Shown piece after piece: positions 24,961 to 37,050 of a DNA stretch of 64,000 bases (its first letter is position 1; each line of letters opens with the position of its first letter). This stretch comes from Coriaria nepalensis (taxonomy: Eukaryota; Streptophyta; Magnoliopsida; Cucurbitales; Coriariaceae): positions 18,073,501-18,137,500 of the forward strand of contig CP114481.1 of NCBI GenBank assembly GCA_027186245.1, read 5' to 3'. The notes under the pieces are model-generated. The model had not been told where the DNA came from. It did no database searches and saw only the letters and a program-made list of their open reading frames with translations. A program made the translations under genes and the position numbers.

Positions 24961-25976
24961 TTCGCCCTTCAAACATGATTTTCTTACATAACTTGCAATT
25001 AATCTATTGAAGACAACAATGCATTATTTTTGCCTTAAATCGTATATCATTCAGTCTTTTCATATCATCAAATTGTTTGAAAGCACTTCGAACCAATTGT
25101 ATTTTTGCATTTAAGACACGACTTTCATCCAAAAGTTGAAATTGATCTATTGAAGGCAACAATACATTTTTTAAGCCTAAAAGTCATATTATTGCGTCTC
25201 TTTTAGTCATTAAATGATTCTAAATTACTTCCAACGAAATTCAGCCTTTAAACATGACTTTCGTGCATAACTTGCAATTAATCTATTGAAGGCAACACTG
25301 TATTTGTTTAGCCTTAAAGTCATGTCACTGAGTCTCTTCTAGTCTATAAATAATTCTAAATTAATTCGAACGAATTTTATTTTCTCCCTTCAAACATGAT
25401 TTTCTTACATAACTTGCAATTAATCTATTGAAGACAACAATGCATTATTTTAGCCTTAAAAAGCATATCATTCAGTCTTTTCATATCATTAAATTGTTCG
25501 AGAACACTTCGAACAAATTCTATTTTTGCATTTAAGACACGACTTTCATGCAAAAGTTGCAATTGATCTATTGAAGGCAACTATGCATTTTTTTAGCCTA
25601 AAAGTCATATTATTGCGTCTCTTTTAGTCATTAAATGATTCTAAATTACTTCCAACGAAATTCAGCCTTTAAACATGACTTTCATGCATAAGTTGCAATT
25701 GATCTACTGAAGGCAACAATGCATTTGTTTAGCCTTAAAGTCATGTCACTAACTCTCTTCTAGTCAATAAATCATGCTAAATTAATTCGGCAAATTTTAT
25801 TTTCGCCCTTCAAACATGATTTTCTTACATAACTTGCAATTAATTTATTGAAGACAACAATGCATTATTTTTGCCTTAAATCGTATATCATTCAGTCTTT
25901 TCATATCATCAAATTGTTTGAAAGCACTTCGAACCAATTCTATTTTTGCATTTAAGACACGACTTTCATGTATAAG

Positions 25977-26260
25977 TTGCAATTGATTTACTGAAGGCAA
26001 CAATGCATTTGTTTAGAGTTAAAGTCATGTCACTAAGTCTCTTCTAGTCAATGAGTCATTCTAAATTAATTCGGCAAATTTTACTTTCGCCCTTCAAACA
26101 TGATTTTCTTACATAACTTGCAATTAATCTATTGAAGACAACAATGCATTATTTTTGCCTTAAATCGTATATCATTCAGTCTTTTCATATCATCAAATTG
26201 TTTGAAAGCACTTTGAACCAATTCTATTTTTGCATTTAAGACACGACTTTCACGCATAAG
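25977..26260. repeat. B-C dimer lacking A, last one in the window
   Basis: B with an A-like start (AATTGATTTACTGAAGG) follows C at 25,977, and A resumes at 26,261. I found no further A-less dimer to the right of this point. Confidence 0.82.
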
Positions 26261-26875
26261 TTGCAATTGATCTATTGATGGCAACTATACATTTTTTAGA
26301 CTAAAAGTCATATTATTGCGTCTCTTTTAGTCATTAAATAATTCTAAATCACTTCGAACGAAAATCGGCCATTAAACATGACTTTCGTGCATAACTTGCA
26401 GTTGATCTACTGAAGGCAACAATGCAATTGTTTAGCCTTAAAGTCATGTTACTAAGTCTCTTCTAGTCAATAAATAATTCTAAATTTATTCGAACGAATT
26501 TTATTTTCGCCCTTCAAACATGATTTTCTTACATAACTTGCAATTAATCTATTGAATACAACAATGCATTATTTTAGCCTTAAAAAGCATATCATTCAGT
26601 CTTTTATATCATTAAATTGTTTGAAAGCACTTCGAACCAATTCTACTTTTGCATTTAAGACACGACTTTCATGCATAAGTTGTAATTGATCTATTGAAGG
26701 CAACTATGCATTTTTTTCGCCTTAAAGTTATAGTATTGCGTCTCTTTTAGTCATTAAATCATTCTAAATTACTTCGAACGAAATTCTGCCTTTAAACATG
26801 ACTTTCGTGCATAAGTTGCAGTTGATCTACTGAAGGCAACAATTCATTTGTTTAGCCTTAAAGTCATGTCACTAA
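26049..26875. repeat. Older-type block recurring at 43,440-44,265 and 47,228-48,053
   Basis: Matches 43,440-44,265 at an offset of 17,391-17,392 bp. Shared marks are TTCGGCAAATTTTA, CCTTAAATCGTATATC, TTTTTTTAGACTAAAAGTC, GAATACAACAATGC, AAGTTATAGTATTGCG, AAATTCTGCCTTTAAAC and GGCAACAATTCATTTG. In zone IV this block stands out against its homogeneous surroundings. Confidence 0.8.
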
Positions 26876-27360
26876 GTCTCTTCTAGTCAATAAATCAATC
26901 AAAATTAATTCAAACGAATTTTATTTTCCCCCTTCAAACATGATTTTCTTACATAACTTGCAATTAATCTATTGAAGACAACAATGCATTATTTTAGCCT
27001 TAAAAAGTATATCATTCAGTCTTTTCATATCATCAAATTGTTTGAAAGCACTTCGATGCAATTCTATTTTTGCATTTAAGACACCACTTTCATGCATAAG
27101 TTGCAATTGATCTATTGAAAGCAACTATGCATTTTTTTCGCCTTAAAGTTATAGTATTGCGTCTCTTTTAGTCATTAAATCATTCTAAATTACTTCGAAC
27201 GAAATTCTGCCTTTAAACATGACTTTCGTGCATAAGTTGCAGTTGATCTACTGAAGGCAACAATTCATTTGTTTAGCCTTAAAGTCATGTCACTAAGTCT
27301 CTTCTAGTCAATAAATCAATCTAAATTAATTCAAACGAATTTTATTTTCCCCCTTCAAAC
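26440..27360. repeat. Recent single-trimer tandem duplication
   Basis: Successive trimers share private marks at an offset of 421 bp, including TTTTTTTCGCCTTAAAGTTA (26,711 and 27,132), AAATTCTGCC, GGCAACAATTCATTTG and ATTTTCCCCCTTC. They are nearly identical by eye. Confidence 0.78.
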
Positions 27361-29062
27361 ATGATTTTCTTACATAACTTGCAATTAATCTATTGAAGAC
27401 AATAATGCTTTATTTTAGCCTTAAAAAGTATATCATTCAGTCTTCTCATATCATCAAATTGTTTGAAAGTACTTCGAATCAATTCTATTTTTGCATTTAA
27501 GACACGACTTTCATGCATAAGTTGCAATTGATCTATTGAAAGCATCCATGCATTTTTTTAGCCTTAAAGTCATATTATTGCGTCTTTTTTAGTCATTAAA
27601 TCATTCTAAATCACTTCGAACGAAATTCGGCCTTTAAACATGACTTTCATGCATAAGTTGCAGTTGATCTACTGAAGGCAACAATGCATTTGTTTAGCCT
27701 TAAAGGCATGTTACTAAGTCTCTTCTAGTCAATAAATCATTCTAAATTTATTCGAACGAATTTTATTTTCGCCCTTCAAAAATGATTTTCTTACATAACC
27801 TGCAATTAATCTATTGAAGATAACAATGCATTATTTTAGCCTTAAAAAGTATATCATTCTGTCTTTTCATATCATCAAATTGTTTGAAAGCACTTCGAAC
27901 CAATTCTATTTTTGCATTTAAGACACGACTTTCATGCATAAGTTGCAATTGATCTATTAAAGGCAACTATACATTTTTTTTGCCTAGAAGTCATATTATC
28001 GGGTCTCTTTTAGTCATTAAATTATTCTAAATTACTTCGAACGAAATTCGGCCTTTAAACATGACTTTCGTGCATAACATCCAGTTGATCTACTGAAGGC
28101 AACAATGCATTTGTTTAGCCTTAAAGTCATGTTATTGAGTCTCTTCTAGTCAATAAATAATTCTAAATTAATTCGAACGAATTTTATTTTCTCCCTTCAA
28201 ACATGATTTTCTTACATAACCTGCAATTAATCTATTGAAGACAACAATGCATTATTTTAGCCTTAAAAAGTATACCATTCAGTCTTTTCATATCATCAAA
28301 TTGTTTGAAAGCACTTCGAACCAATTCTATTTTTGCATGTAAGACACGACTTTCATGCATAAGTTGCAATTGATCTATTGAAGGCAACTACGCATTTTTT
28401 TTGCCTAGAAGTCATATTATTGGGTCTCTTTTAGTCATTAACTTATTCTAAATTACTTCGAACGAAATTCGGCCTTTAAACATGACTTTCGTGCATAACT
28501 TGCAATTAATCTATTGAAGGCAACACTGTATTTGTTTAGCCTTAAAGTCATGTCACTGAGTCTATTCTAGTCAATAAATAATTCTAAATTAATTCGAACG
28601 AATTTTATTTTCCCCCTTCAAACATGATTTTCTTACATAACCTGCAATTAATCTATTGAAGACAACAATGCATTATTTTATCCTTAAAAAGTATATCATT
28701 CAGTCTTTTCATATCATCAAATTGTTTGAAAGCACTTCGAACCAATTCTATTTTTGCATTTAAGACACGACTTTCATGCATAAGTTGCAATTGATCTATT
28801 GAAGGCAACTATGCATTTTTTTAGCCTAAAAGTAATATTATTGCGTCTCTTTTAGTCTTTAAATTATTCTAAATTACTTCGAACGAAATTCGGCCTTTAA
28901 ACATGACTTTCGTGCATAAATTCCAGTTGATCTACTGAAGGCAACAATGCATTTGTTTAGCCTTAAAGTCATGTCATTGAGTCTCTTCTAGTCAATAAAT
29001 AATTCTAAATTAATTCGAACGAATTTTATTTTCTCCCTTCAAACATGATTTTCTTACATAAC

Positions 29063-29348
29063 CTGCAATTAATCTATTGAAGACAACAATGCATTATTTT
29101 AGCCTTAAAAAGTATATCATTCAGTCTTCTCATATCATCAAATTGTTTGAAAGTACTTCGAACCAATTCTATTTTTGCATTTAAGACACGACTTTCATGC
29201 AAAAGTTGCAATTAATCTATTGAAGACAACAATGCATTATTTTATCCTTAAAAAGTATATCATTCAGTCTTTTCATATCATCAAATTGTTTGAAAGCACT
29301 TCGAACCAATTCTATTTTTGCATTTAAGACACGACTTTCATGCATAAG
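29063..29348. repeat. C-C doublet
   Basis: A C monomer ending ATGCAAAAG is followed at 29,206 by another C (TTGCAATTAATCTATTGAAG and ATTATTTTATCC), and A returns at 29,349. The extra unit is 143 bp. It shifts the register of distant matches: the AGCATCCATG mark at 27,541 and the one at 30,210 are 6 trimers plus 143 bp apart. Confidence 0.86.
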
Positions 29349-30459
29349 TTGCAATTGATCTATTGAAGGCAACTACGCATTTTTTTTGCCTAAAAGTCAT
29401 ATTATTGCGTCTCTTTTAGTCATTAAATTATTCTAAATTACTTCGAACGAAATTCGGCCTTTAAACATGACTTTCGTGCATAACTTCCAGTTGATCTACT
29501 GAAGGCAACAATGCATTTGTTTAGCCTTAAAGTCATGTCATTGAGTCTCTTCTAGTCAATAAATAATTCTAAATTAATTCGAACGAATTTTATTTTCTCC
29601 CTTCAAACATGATTTTCTTACATAACCTGCAATTAATCTATTGAAGACAACAATGCATTATTTTAGCCTTAAAAAGTATATCATTCAGTCTTTTCATATC
29701 ATCAAATTGTTTGAAAGCACTTCGAACCAATTCTATTTTTGCATTTAAGACACGACTTTCATGCATAAGTTGCAATTGATCTATTGAAGGCAACTATGCA
29801 TTTTTTTACCCTAAAAGTAATATTATTGCGTCTCTTTTAGTCATTAAATGATTCTAAATTACTTCGAACGAAATTCGGCCTTTAAACATGACTTTCGTGC
29901 ATAACTTGCAATTAATCTATTGAAGGCAACACTGTATTTGTTTAGCCTTAAAGTCATGTCACTGAGTCTCTTCTAGTCAATAAATAATTCTAAATTAATT
30001 CGACCGAATTTTATTTTCCCCCTACAAACTTGATTTTCTTACATAACCTGCAGTTAATCTATTGAAGACAACAATGCATTATTTTATCCTTAAAAAGTAT
30101 ATCAGTCAGTCTTTTCATATCATCAAATTGTTTGAAAACACTTCGAACCAATTCTATTTTTGCATTTAAGACACGACTTTCATGCATAAGTTGCAATTAA
30201 TCTATTGAAAGCATCCATGCATTTTTTTAGCCTTAAAGTCATATTATTGCGTCTTTTTTAGTCATTAAATCATTCTAAATCACTTCGAACGAAATTCAGC
30301 CTTTAAACATGACATTCATGCATAAGTTGCAGTTGATCTACTGAAGGCAACAATGCATTTGTTTAGCCTTAAAGTCATGTTACTGAGTCTCTTCTAGTCA
30401 ATAAATCATTCTAAATTTATTCGAACGAATTTTATTTTCGCCCTTCAAAAATGATTTTC

Positions 30460-31310
30460 TTACATAACCTGCAATTAATCTATTGAAGATAACAATGCAT
30501 TATTTTAGCCTTAAAAAGTATATCATTCTGTCTTTTCATATCATCAAATTGTTTGAAAGCACTTCGAACCAATTCTATTTTTGCATTTAAGACACGACTT
30601 TCATGCATAAGTTGCAATTGATCTATTGAAGGCAACTACGCATTTTTTTTGCCTAGAAGTCATATTATTGGGTCTCTTTTAGTCATTAAATTATTCTAAA
30701 TTACTTCGAACGAAATTCGGCCTTTAAACATGACTTTCGTGCATAACTTCCAGTTGATCTACTGAAGGCAACAATGCATTTGTTTAGCCTTAAAGTCATG
30801 TCATTGAGTCTCTTCTAGTCAATAAATAATTCTAAATTAATTCGAACGAATTTTATTTTCTCCCTTCAAACATGATTTTCTTACATAACCTGCAATTAAT
30901 CTATTGAAGACAACAATGCATTATTTTAGCCTTAAAAAGTATATCATTCAGTCTTTTCATATCATCAAATTGTTTGAAAGCACTTCGAACCAATTCTATT
31001 TTTGCATTTAAGACACGACTTTCATGCATAAGTTGCAATTGATCTATTGAAGGCAACTACGCATTTTTTTTGCCTAGAAGTCATATTATTGGGTCTCTTT
31101 TAGTCATTAAATTATTCTAAATTACTTCGAACGAAATTCGGCCTTTAAACATGACTTTCGTGCATAACTTCCAGTTGATCTACTGAAGGCAACAATGCAT
31201 TTGTTTAGCCTTAAAGTCATGTCATTGAGTCTCTTCTAGTCAATAAATAATTCTAAATTAATTCAAACGAATTTTATTTTCTCCCTTCAAACATGATTTT
31301 CTTACATAAC
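30460..31310. repeat. Adjacent near-identical trimers
   Basis: Trimers at about 30,469-30,889 and 30,890-31,310 repeat at exactly 421 bp and look almost identical, including the TACGCAT plus eight-T A monomer and the TTCCAGTTGATC B monomer. In the second trimer C is 30,890-31,032, A is 31,033-31,168 and B is 31,169-31,310. Confidence 0.82.
30839..30852. other. Example of the conserved dyad in B monomers
   Basis: AATTCG-AA-CGAATT is a 6-bp inverted repeat with a 2-bp centre, located about 92-105 bp into the B monomer that starts at 30,748. Related but shorter symmetry sits at the same monomer position in A (TTCGAACGAA) and in C (TTCGAA). Most B monomers keep it in full or with one change. A subfamily in zones II-III replaces it with TTCGGCAAATT. 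A binding role is not shown by the sequence. Confidence 0.7.
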
Positions 31311-31472
31311 CTGCAATTAATCTATTGAAGACAACAATGCATTATTTTAGCCTTAAAAAGTATATCATTCTGTCTTCTCATATCATCAAATTGTTTGAAA
31401 GTACTTCGAATCAATTCTATTTTTGCATTTAAGACACGACTTTCATGCATAAGTTGCAATTGATCTATTGAA

Positions 31473-34400
31473 AGCATCCATGCATTTTTTTAGCCTTAAA
31501 GTCATATTATTGCGTCTTTTTTAGTCATTAAATCATTCTAAATCACTTCGAACGAAATTCAGCCTTTAAACATGACATTCATGCATAAGTTGCAGTTGAT
31601 CTACTGAAGGCAACAATGCATTTGTTTAGCCTTAAAGTCATGTTACTGAGTCTCTTCTAGTCAATAAATCATTCTAAATTTATTCGAACGAATTTTATTT
31701 TCGCCCTTCAAAAATGATTTTCTTACATAACCTGCAATTAATCTATTGAAGATAACAATGCATTATTTTAGCCTTAAAAAGTATATCATTCTGTCTTTTC
31801 ATATCATCAAATTGTTTGAAAGCACTTCGAACCAATTCTATTTTTGCATTTAAGACACGACTTTCATGCATAAGTTGCAATTGATCTATTGAAGGCAACT
31901 ACGCATTTTTTTTGCCTAGAAGTCATATTATTGGGTCTCTTTTAGTCATTAAATTATTCTAAATTAGTTCGAACGAAATTCGGCCTTTAAACATGACTTT
32001 CGTGCATAACTTCCAGTTGATCTACTGAAGGCAACAATGCATTTGTTTAGCCTTAAAGTCATGTCATTGAGTCTCTTCTAGTCAATAAATAATTCTAAAT
32101 TAATTCAAACGAATTTTATTTTCTCCCTTCAAACATGATTTTCTTACATAACCTGCAATTAATCTATTGAAGACAACAATGCATTATTTTAGCCTTAAAA
32201 AGTATACCATTCAGTCTTTTCATATCATCAAATTGTTTGAAAGCACTTCGAACCAATTCTATTTTTGCATGTAAGACACGACTTTCATGCATAAGTTGCA
32301 ATTGATCTATTGAAGGCAACTACGCATTTTTTTTGCCTAGAAGTCATATTATTGGGTCTCTTTTAGTCATTAAATTATTCTAAATTACTTCGAACGAAAT
32401 TCGGCCTTTAAACATGACATTCATTCATAAGTTGCAGTTGATCTACTGAAGGCAACAATGCATTTGTTTAGCCTTAAAGTCATGTTACTGAGTCTCTTCT
32501 AGTCAATAAATCATTCTAAATTTATTCGAACGAATTTTATTTTCGCCCTTCAAAAATGATTTTCTTACATAACCTGCAATTAATCTATTGAAGATAACAA
32601 TGCATTATTTTAGCCTTAAAAAGTATATCATTCTGTCTTTTCATATCATCAAATTGTTTGAAAGCACTTCGAACCAATTCTATTTTTGCATTTAAGACAC
32701 GACTTTCATGCATAAGTTGCAATTGATCTTTTGAAGGCAACTACGCATTTTTTTTGCCTAGAAGTCATATTATTGGGTCTCTTTTAGTCATTAAATTATT
32801 CTAAATTACTTCGAACGAAATTCGGCCTTTAAAAATGACTTTCGTGCATAACTTCCAGTTGATCTACTGAAGGCAACAATGCATTTGTTTAGCCTTAAAG
32901 TCATGTCATTGAGTCTCTTCTAGTCAATAAATAATTCTAAATTAATTCGAACGAATTTTATTTTCTCCCTTCAAACATGATTTTCTTACATAACCTGCAA
33001 TTAATCTATTGAAGACAATAATGCATTATTTTAGCCTTAAAAAGTATATCATTCTGTCTTCTCATATCATCAAATTGTTTGAAAGTACTTCGAATCAATT
33101 CTATTTTTGCATTTAAGACACGACTTTCATGCATAAGTTGCAATTGATCTATTGAAAGCATCCATGCATTTTTTTAGCCTTAAAGTCATATTATTGCGTC
33201 TTTTTTAGTCATTAAATCATTCTAAATCACTTCGAACGAAATTCAGCCTTTAAACATGACATTCATGCATAAGTTGCAGTTGATCTACTGAAGGCAACAA
33301 TGCATTTGTTTAGCCTTAAAGTCATGTTACTGAGTCTCTTCTAGTCAATAAATCATTCTAAATTTATTCGAACGAATTTTATTTTCGCCCTTCAAAAATG
33401 ATTTTCTTACATAACCTGCAATTAATCTATTGAAGATAACAATGCATTATTTTAGCCTTAAAAAGTATATCATTCTGTCTTTTCATATCATCAAATTGTT
33501 TGAAAGCACTTCGAACCAATTCTATTTTTGCATTTAAGACACGACTTTCATGCATAAGTTGCAATTGATCTATTGAAGGCAACTACGCATTTTTTTTGCC
33601 TAGAAGTCATATTATTGGGTCTCTTTTAGTCATTAAATTATTCTAAATTAGTTCGAACGAAATTCGGCCTTTAAACATGACTTTCGTGCATAACTTCCAG
33701 TTGATCTACTGAAGGCAACAATGCATTTGTTTAGCCTTAAAGTCATGTCATTGAGTCTCTTCTAGTCAATAAATAATTCTAAATTAATTCAAACGAATTT
33801 TATTTTCTCCCTTCAAACATGATTTTCTTACATAACCTGCAATTAATCTATTGAAGACAACAATGCATTATTTTAGCCTTAAAAAGTATACCATTCAGTC
33901 TTTTCATATCATCAAATTGTTTGAAAGCACTTCGAACCAATTCTATTTTTGCATGTAAGACACGACTTTCATGCATAAGTTGCAATTGATCTATTGAAGG
34001 CAACTACGCATTTTTTTTGCCTAGAAGTCATATTATTGGGTCTCTTTTAGTCATTAAATTATTCTAAATTACTTCGAACGAAATTCGGCCTTTAAACATG
34101 ACTTTCGTGCATAACTTCCAGTTGATCTACTGAAGGCAACAATGCATTTGTTTAGCCTTAAAGTCATGTCATTGAGTCTCTTCTAGTCAATAAATAATTC
34201 TAAATTAATTCGAACGAATTTTATTTTCTCCCTTCAAACATGATTTTCTTTCATAACCTGCAATTAATCTATTGAAGACAACAATGCATTATTTTAGCCT
34301 TAAAAAGTATATCATTCAGTCTTTTCATATCATCAAATTGTTTGAAAGCACTTCGAACCAATTTTATTTTTGCATTTAAGACACGACTTTCATGCATAAG

Positions 34401-34840
34401 TTGCAATTGATCTATTGAAGGCAACTACGCATTTTTTTTGCCTAGAAGTCATATTATTGGGTCTCTTTTAGTCATTAAATTATTCTAAATTACTTCGAAC
34501 GAAATTCGGCCTTTAAACATGACTTTCGTGCATAACTTCCAGTTGATCTACTGAAGGCAACAATGCATTTGTTTAGCCTTAAAGTCATGTCATTGAGTCT
34601 CTTCTAGTCAATAAATAATTCTAAATTAATTCGAACGAATTTTATTTTCTCCCTTCAAACATGATTTTCTTACATAACCTGCAATTAATCTATTGAAGAC
34701 AACAATGCATTATTTTAGCCTTAAAAAGTATATCATTCAGTGTTCTCATATCATCAAATTGTTTGAAAGTACTTCGAACCAATTCTATTTTTGCATTTAA
34801 GACACGACTTTCATGCATAAGTTGCAATTGATCTATTGAA
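31473..34840. repeat. Two copies of a 4-trimer (1,685-bp) unit
   Basis: The AGCATCCATG mark at 31,473 recurs at 33,158 and the TATACCATTC / GCATGTAAGAC marks near 32,210 recur near 33,895, all at 1,685 bp. The same marks occur again near 38,198 and 38,930. Small differences, such as a GACATTCATTC reading near 32,420, mark the edges. Confidence 0.78.
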
Positions 34841-35130
34841 GGCAACTATGCATTTTTTTAGCCTAAAAGTAATATTATTGCGTCTCTTTTAGTCATTAAA
34901 TGATTCTAAATTACTTCCAAAGAAATTCAGCCTTTAAACATGACTTTCGTGCATAACTTGCAATTAATCTATTGAAGGCAACACTGTATTTGTTTAGCCT
35001 TAAAGTCATGTCACTGAGTCTCTTCTAGTCAATAAATAATTCTAAATTAATTCGAACGAATTTTATTTTCCCCCTTCAAACATGATTTTCTTACATAACC
35101 TGCAATTAATCTATTGAAGACAACAATGCA
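32720..35130. repeat. Segment repeated at about 37,760-40,170 (offset about 5,041)
   Basis: Shared marks at a constant offset include CCTTTAAAAATGACTTTC (32,826 and 37,867), AGCATCCATG (33,158 and 38,198), TATACCATTC with GCATGTAAGAC, and ACTTCCAAAGAAATTCAGCC (34,913 and 39,954). It ends before 35,131, where the left copy reads ATCCATAAAAAGTATATAAG and the right copy reads ATCCTTAAAAAGTATATC. Confidence 0.8.
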
Positions 35131-35439
35131 TTATTTTATCCATAAAAAGTATATAAGTCAGTCTTTTCATATCATCAAATTGTTTGAAAACACTTCGAAC
35201 CAATTCTATTTTTGCATTTAAGACACGACTTTCATGCATAAGTTGCAATTGATCTATTGAAGGCAACTACGCATTTTTTTTGCCTAGAAGTCATATTATT
35301 GCGTCTCTTTTAGTCATTAAATTATTCTAAATTATTTCGAACGAAATTCGGCCTTTAAACATGACTCTCGTGCATAACTTGCAATTAATCTATTGAAGGC
35401 AACACTGTATTTGTTTAGCCTTAAAGTCATGTCACTGAG

Positions 35440-35480
35440 TCTCTTCTAGTCAATAAATAATTCGAAAGAATTTTATTTTC
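35440..35480. repeat. 11-bp deletion in a B monomer
   Basis: The B monomer reads AATAATTCGAAAGAATTTTA where its neighbours have an additional CTAAATTAATT between AATAATT and CGAA. A short ATT repeat flanks the missing bases. The change brings TTCGAA next to the AATAA block and is found only here. Confidence 0.82.
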
Positions 35481-36208
35481 CCCCTTCAAACATGATTTTC
35501 TTACATAACCTGCAATTAATCTATTGAAGACAACAATGCATTATTTTATCCATAAAAAGTATATAAGTCAGTCTTTTCATATCATGAAATTGTTTGAAAA
35601 CACTTCGAACCAATTCTATTTTTGCATTTAAGATACGACTTTCATGCATAAGTTGCAATTGATCTATTGAAGGCAACTACGCATTTTTTTTGCCTACAAG
35701 TCATATTATTGGGTCTCTTTTAGTCATTAAATTATTCTAAATTACTTCGAACGAAATTCGGCCTTTAAACATGACTTTCGTGCATAACTTGCAATTAATC
35801 TATTGAAGGCAACACTGTATTTGTTTAGCCTTAAAGTCATGTCACTGAGTCTCTTCTAGTCAATAAATAATTCTAAATTAATTCGAACGAATTTTATTTT
35901 CCCCCTTCAAACATGATTTTCTTACATAACCTGCAATTAATCTATTGAAGACAACAATGCATTATTTTAGCTTTAAAAAGTATATCATTCAGTCTTCTCA
36001 TATCATCAAATTGTTTGAAAGTACTTCGAACCAATTCTATTTTTGCATTTAAGACACGACTTTCATGCATAAGTTGCAATTGATCTATTGAAGGCAACTA
36101 CGCATTTTTTTTGCCTAGAAGTCATATTATTGGGTCTCTTTTAGTCATTAAATTATTCTAAATTATTTCGAACGAAATTCGGCCTTTAAACATGACTTTC
36201 GTGCATAA

Positions 36209-37050
36209 CTTCCAGTTGATCTACTGAAGGCAACACTGCATTTGTTTAGCCTTAAAGTCATGTCACTGAGTCTCTTCTAGTCAATAAATAATTCTAAATT
36301 AATTCAAACGAATTTTATTTTCTCCCTTCAAACATGATTTTCTTACATAACCTGCAATTAAACTATTGAAGACAACAATGCATTATTTTAGCTTTAAAAA
36401 GTATATCATTCAGTCTTCTCATATCATCAAATTGTTTGAAAGTACTTCGAACCAATTCTATTTTTGCATTTAAGACACGACTTTCATGCATAAGTTGCAA
36501 TTGATCTATTGAAGGCAACTACGCATTTTTTTTGCCTAGAAGTCATATTATTGGGTCTCTTTTAGTCATTAAATTATTCTAAATTATTTCGAACGAAATT
36601 CGGCCTTTAAACATGACTTTCGTGCATAACTTCCAGTTGATCTACTGAAGGCAACACTGCATTTGTTTAGCCTTAAAGTCATGTCACTGAGTCTCTTCTA
36701 GTCAATAAATAATTCTAAATTAATTCAAACGAATTTTATTTTCTCCCTTCAAACATGATTTTCTTACATAACCTGCAATTAAACTATTGAAGACAACAAT
36801 GCATTATTTTAGCTTTAAAAAGTATATCATTCAGTCTTCTCATATCATCAAATTGTTTGAAAGTACTTCGAACCAATTCTATTTTTGCATTTAAGACACG
36901 ACTTTCATGCATAAGTTGCAATTGATCTATTGAAGGCAACTACGCATTTTTTTTGCCTAGAAGTCATATTATTGGGTCTCTTTTAGTCATTAAATTATTC
37001 TAAATTACTTCGAACGATATTCGGCCTTTAAACATGACTTTCGTGCATAA
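36209..37050. repeat. Run of near-identical single trimers
   Basis: The B start TTCCAGTTGATCTACTGAAG with CACTGCATTTG occurs at about 36,209 and 36,630. C monomers with TTAAACTATTGAAG and TTAGCTTTAAAAAGTATATC follow each, and all marks are 421 bp apart. Part of this run (36,650-37,500) also matches 40,440-41,290 at 3,789 bp. Confidence 0.8.

Larger units (their letters stand above)
20000..27780. repeat. Zone III: mixed trimers and dimers
   Basis: A-B-C trimers with subfamily marks such as A monomers reading TTTTTTTAGACTAAAAGTC, C monomers with TTTTTGCCTTAAAATGTA or CCTTAAATCGTA, and B monomers with AATTGAAACG or TTCGGCAAATTTT. It contains B-C dimers at 20,002, 23,652, 23,937 and 25,977 and a B-B fusion at 24,887. 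Parts of this zone recur near 43.4-44.2 kb and 47.2-48.9 kb, at the edge of the homogeneous core. No gene or mobile element is seen. Confidence 0.83.
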
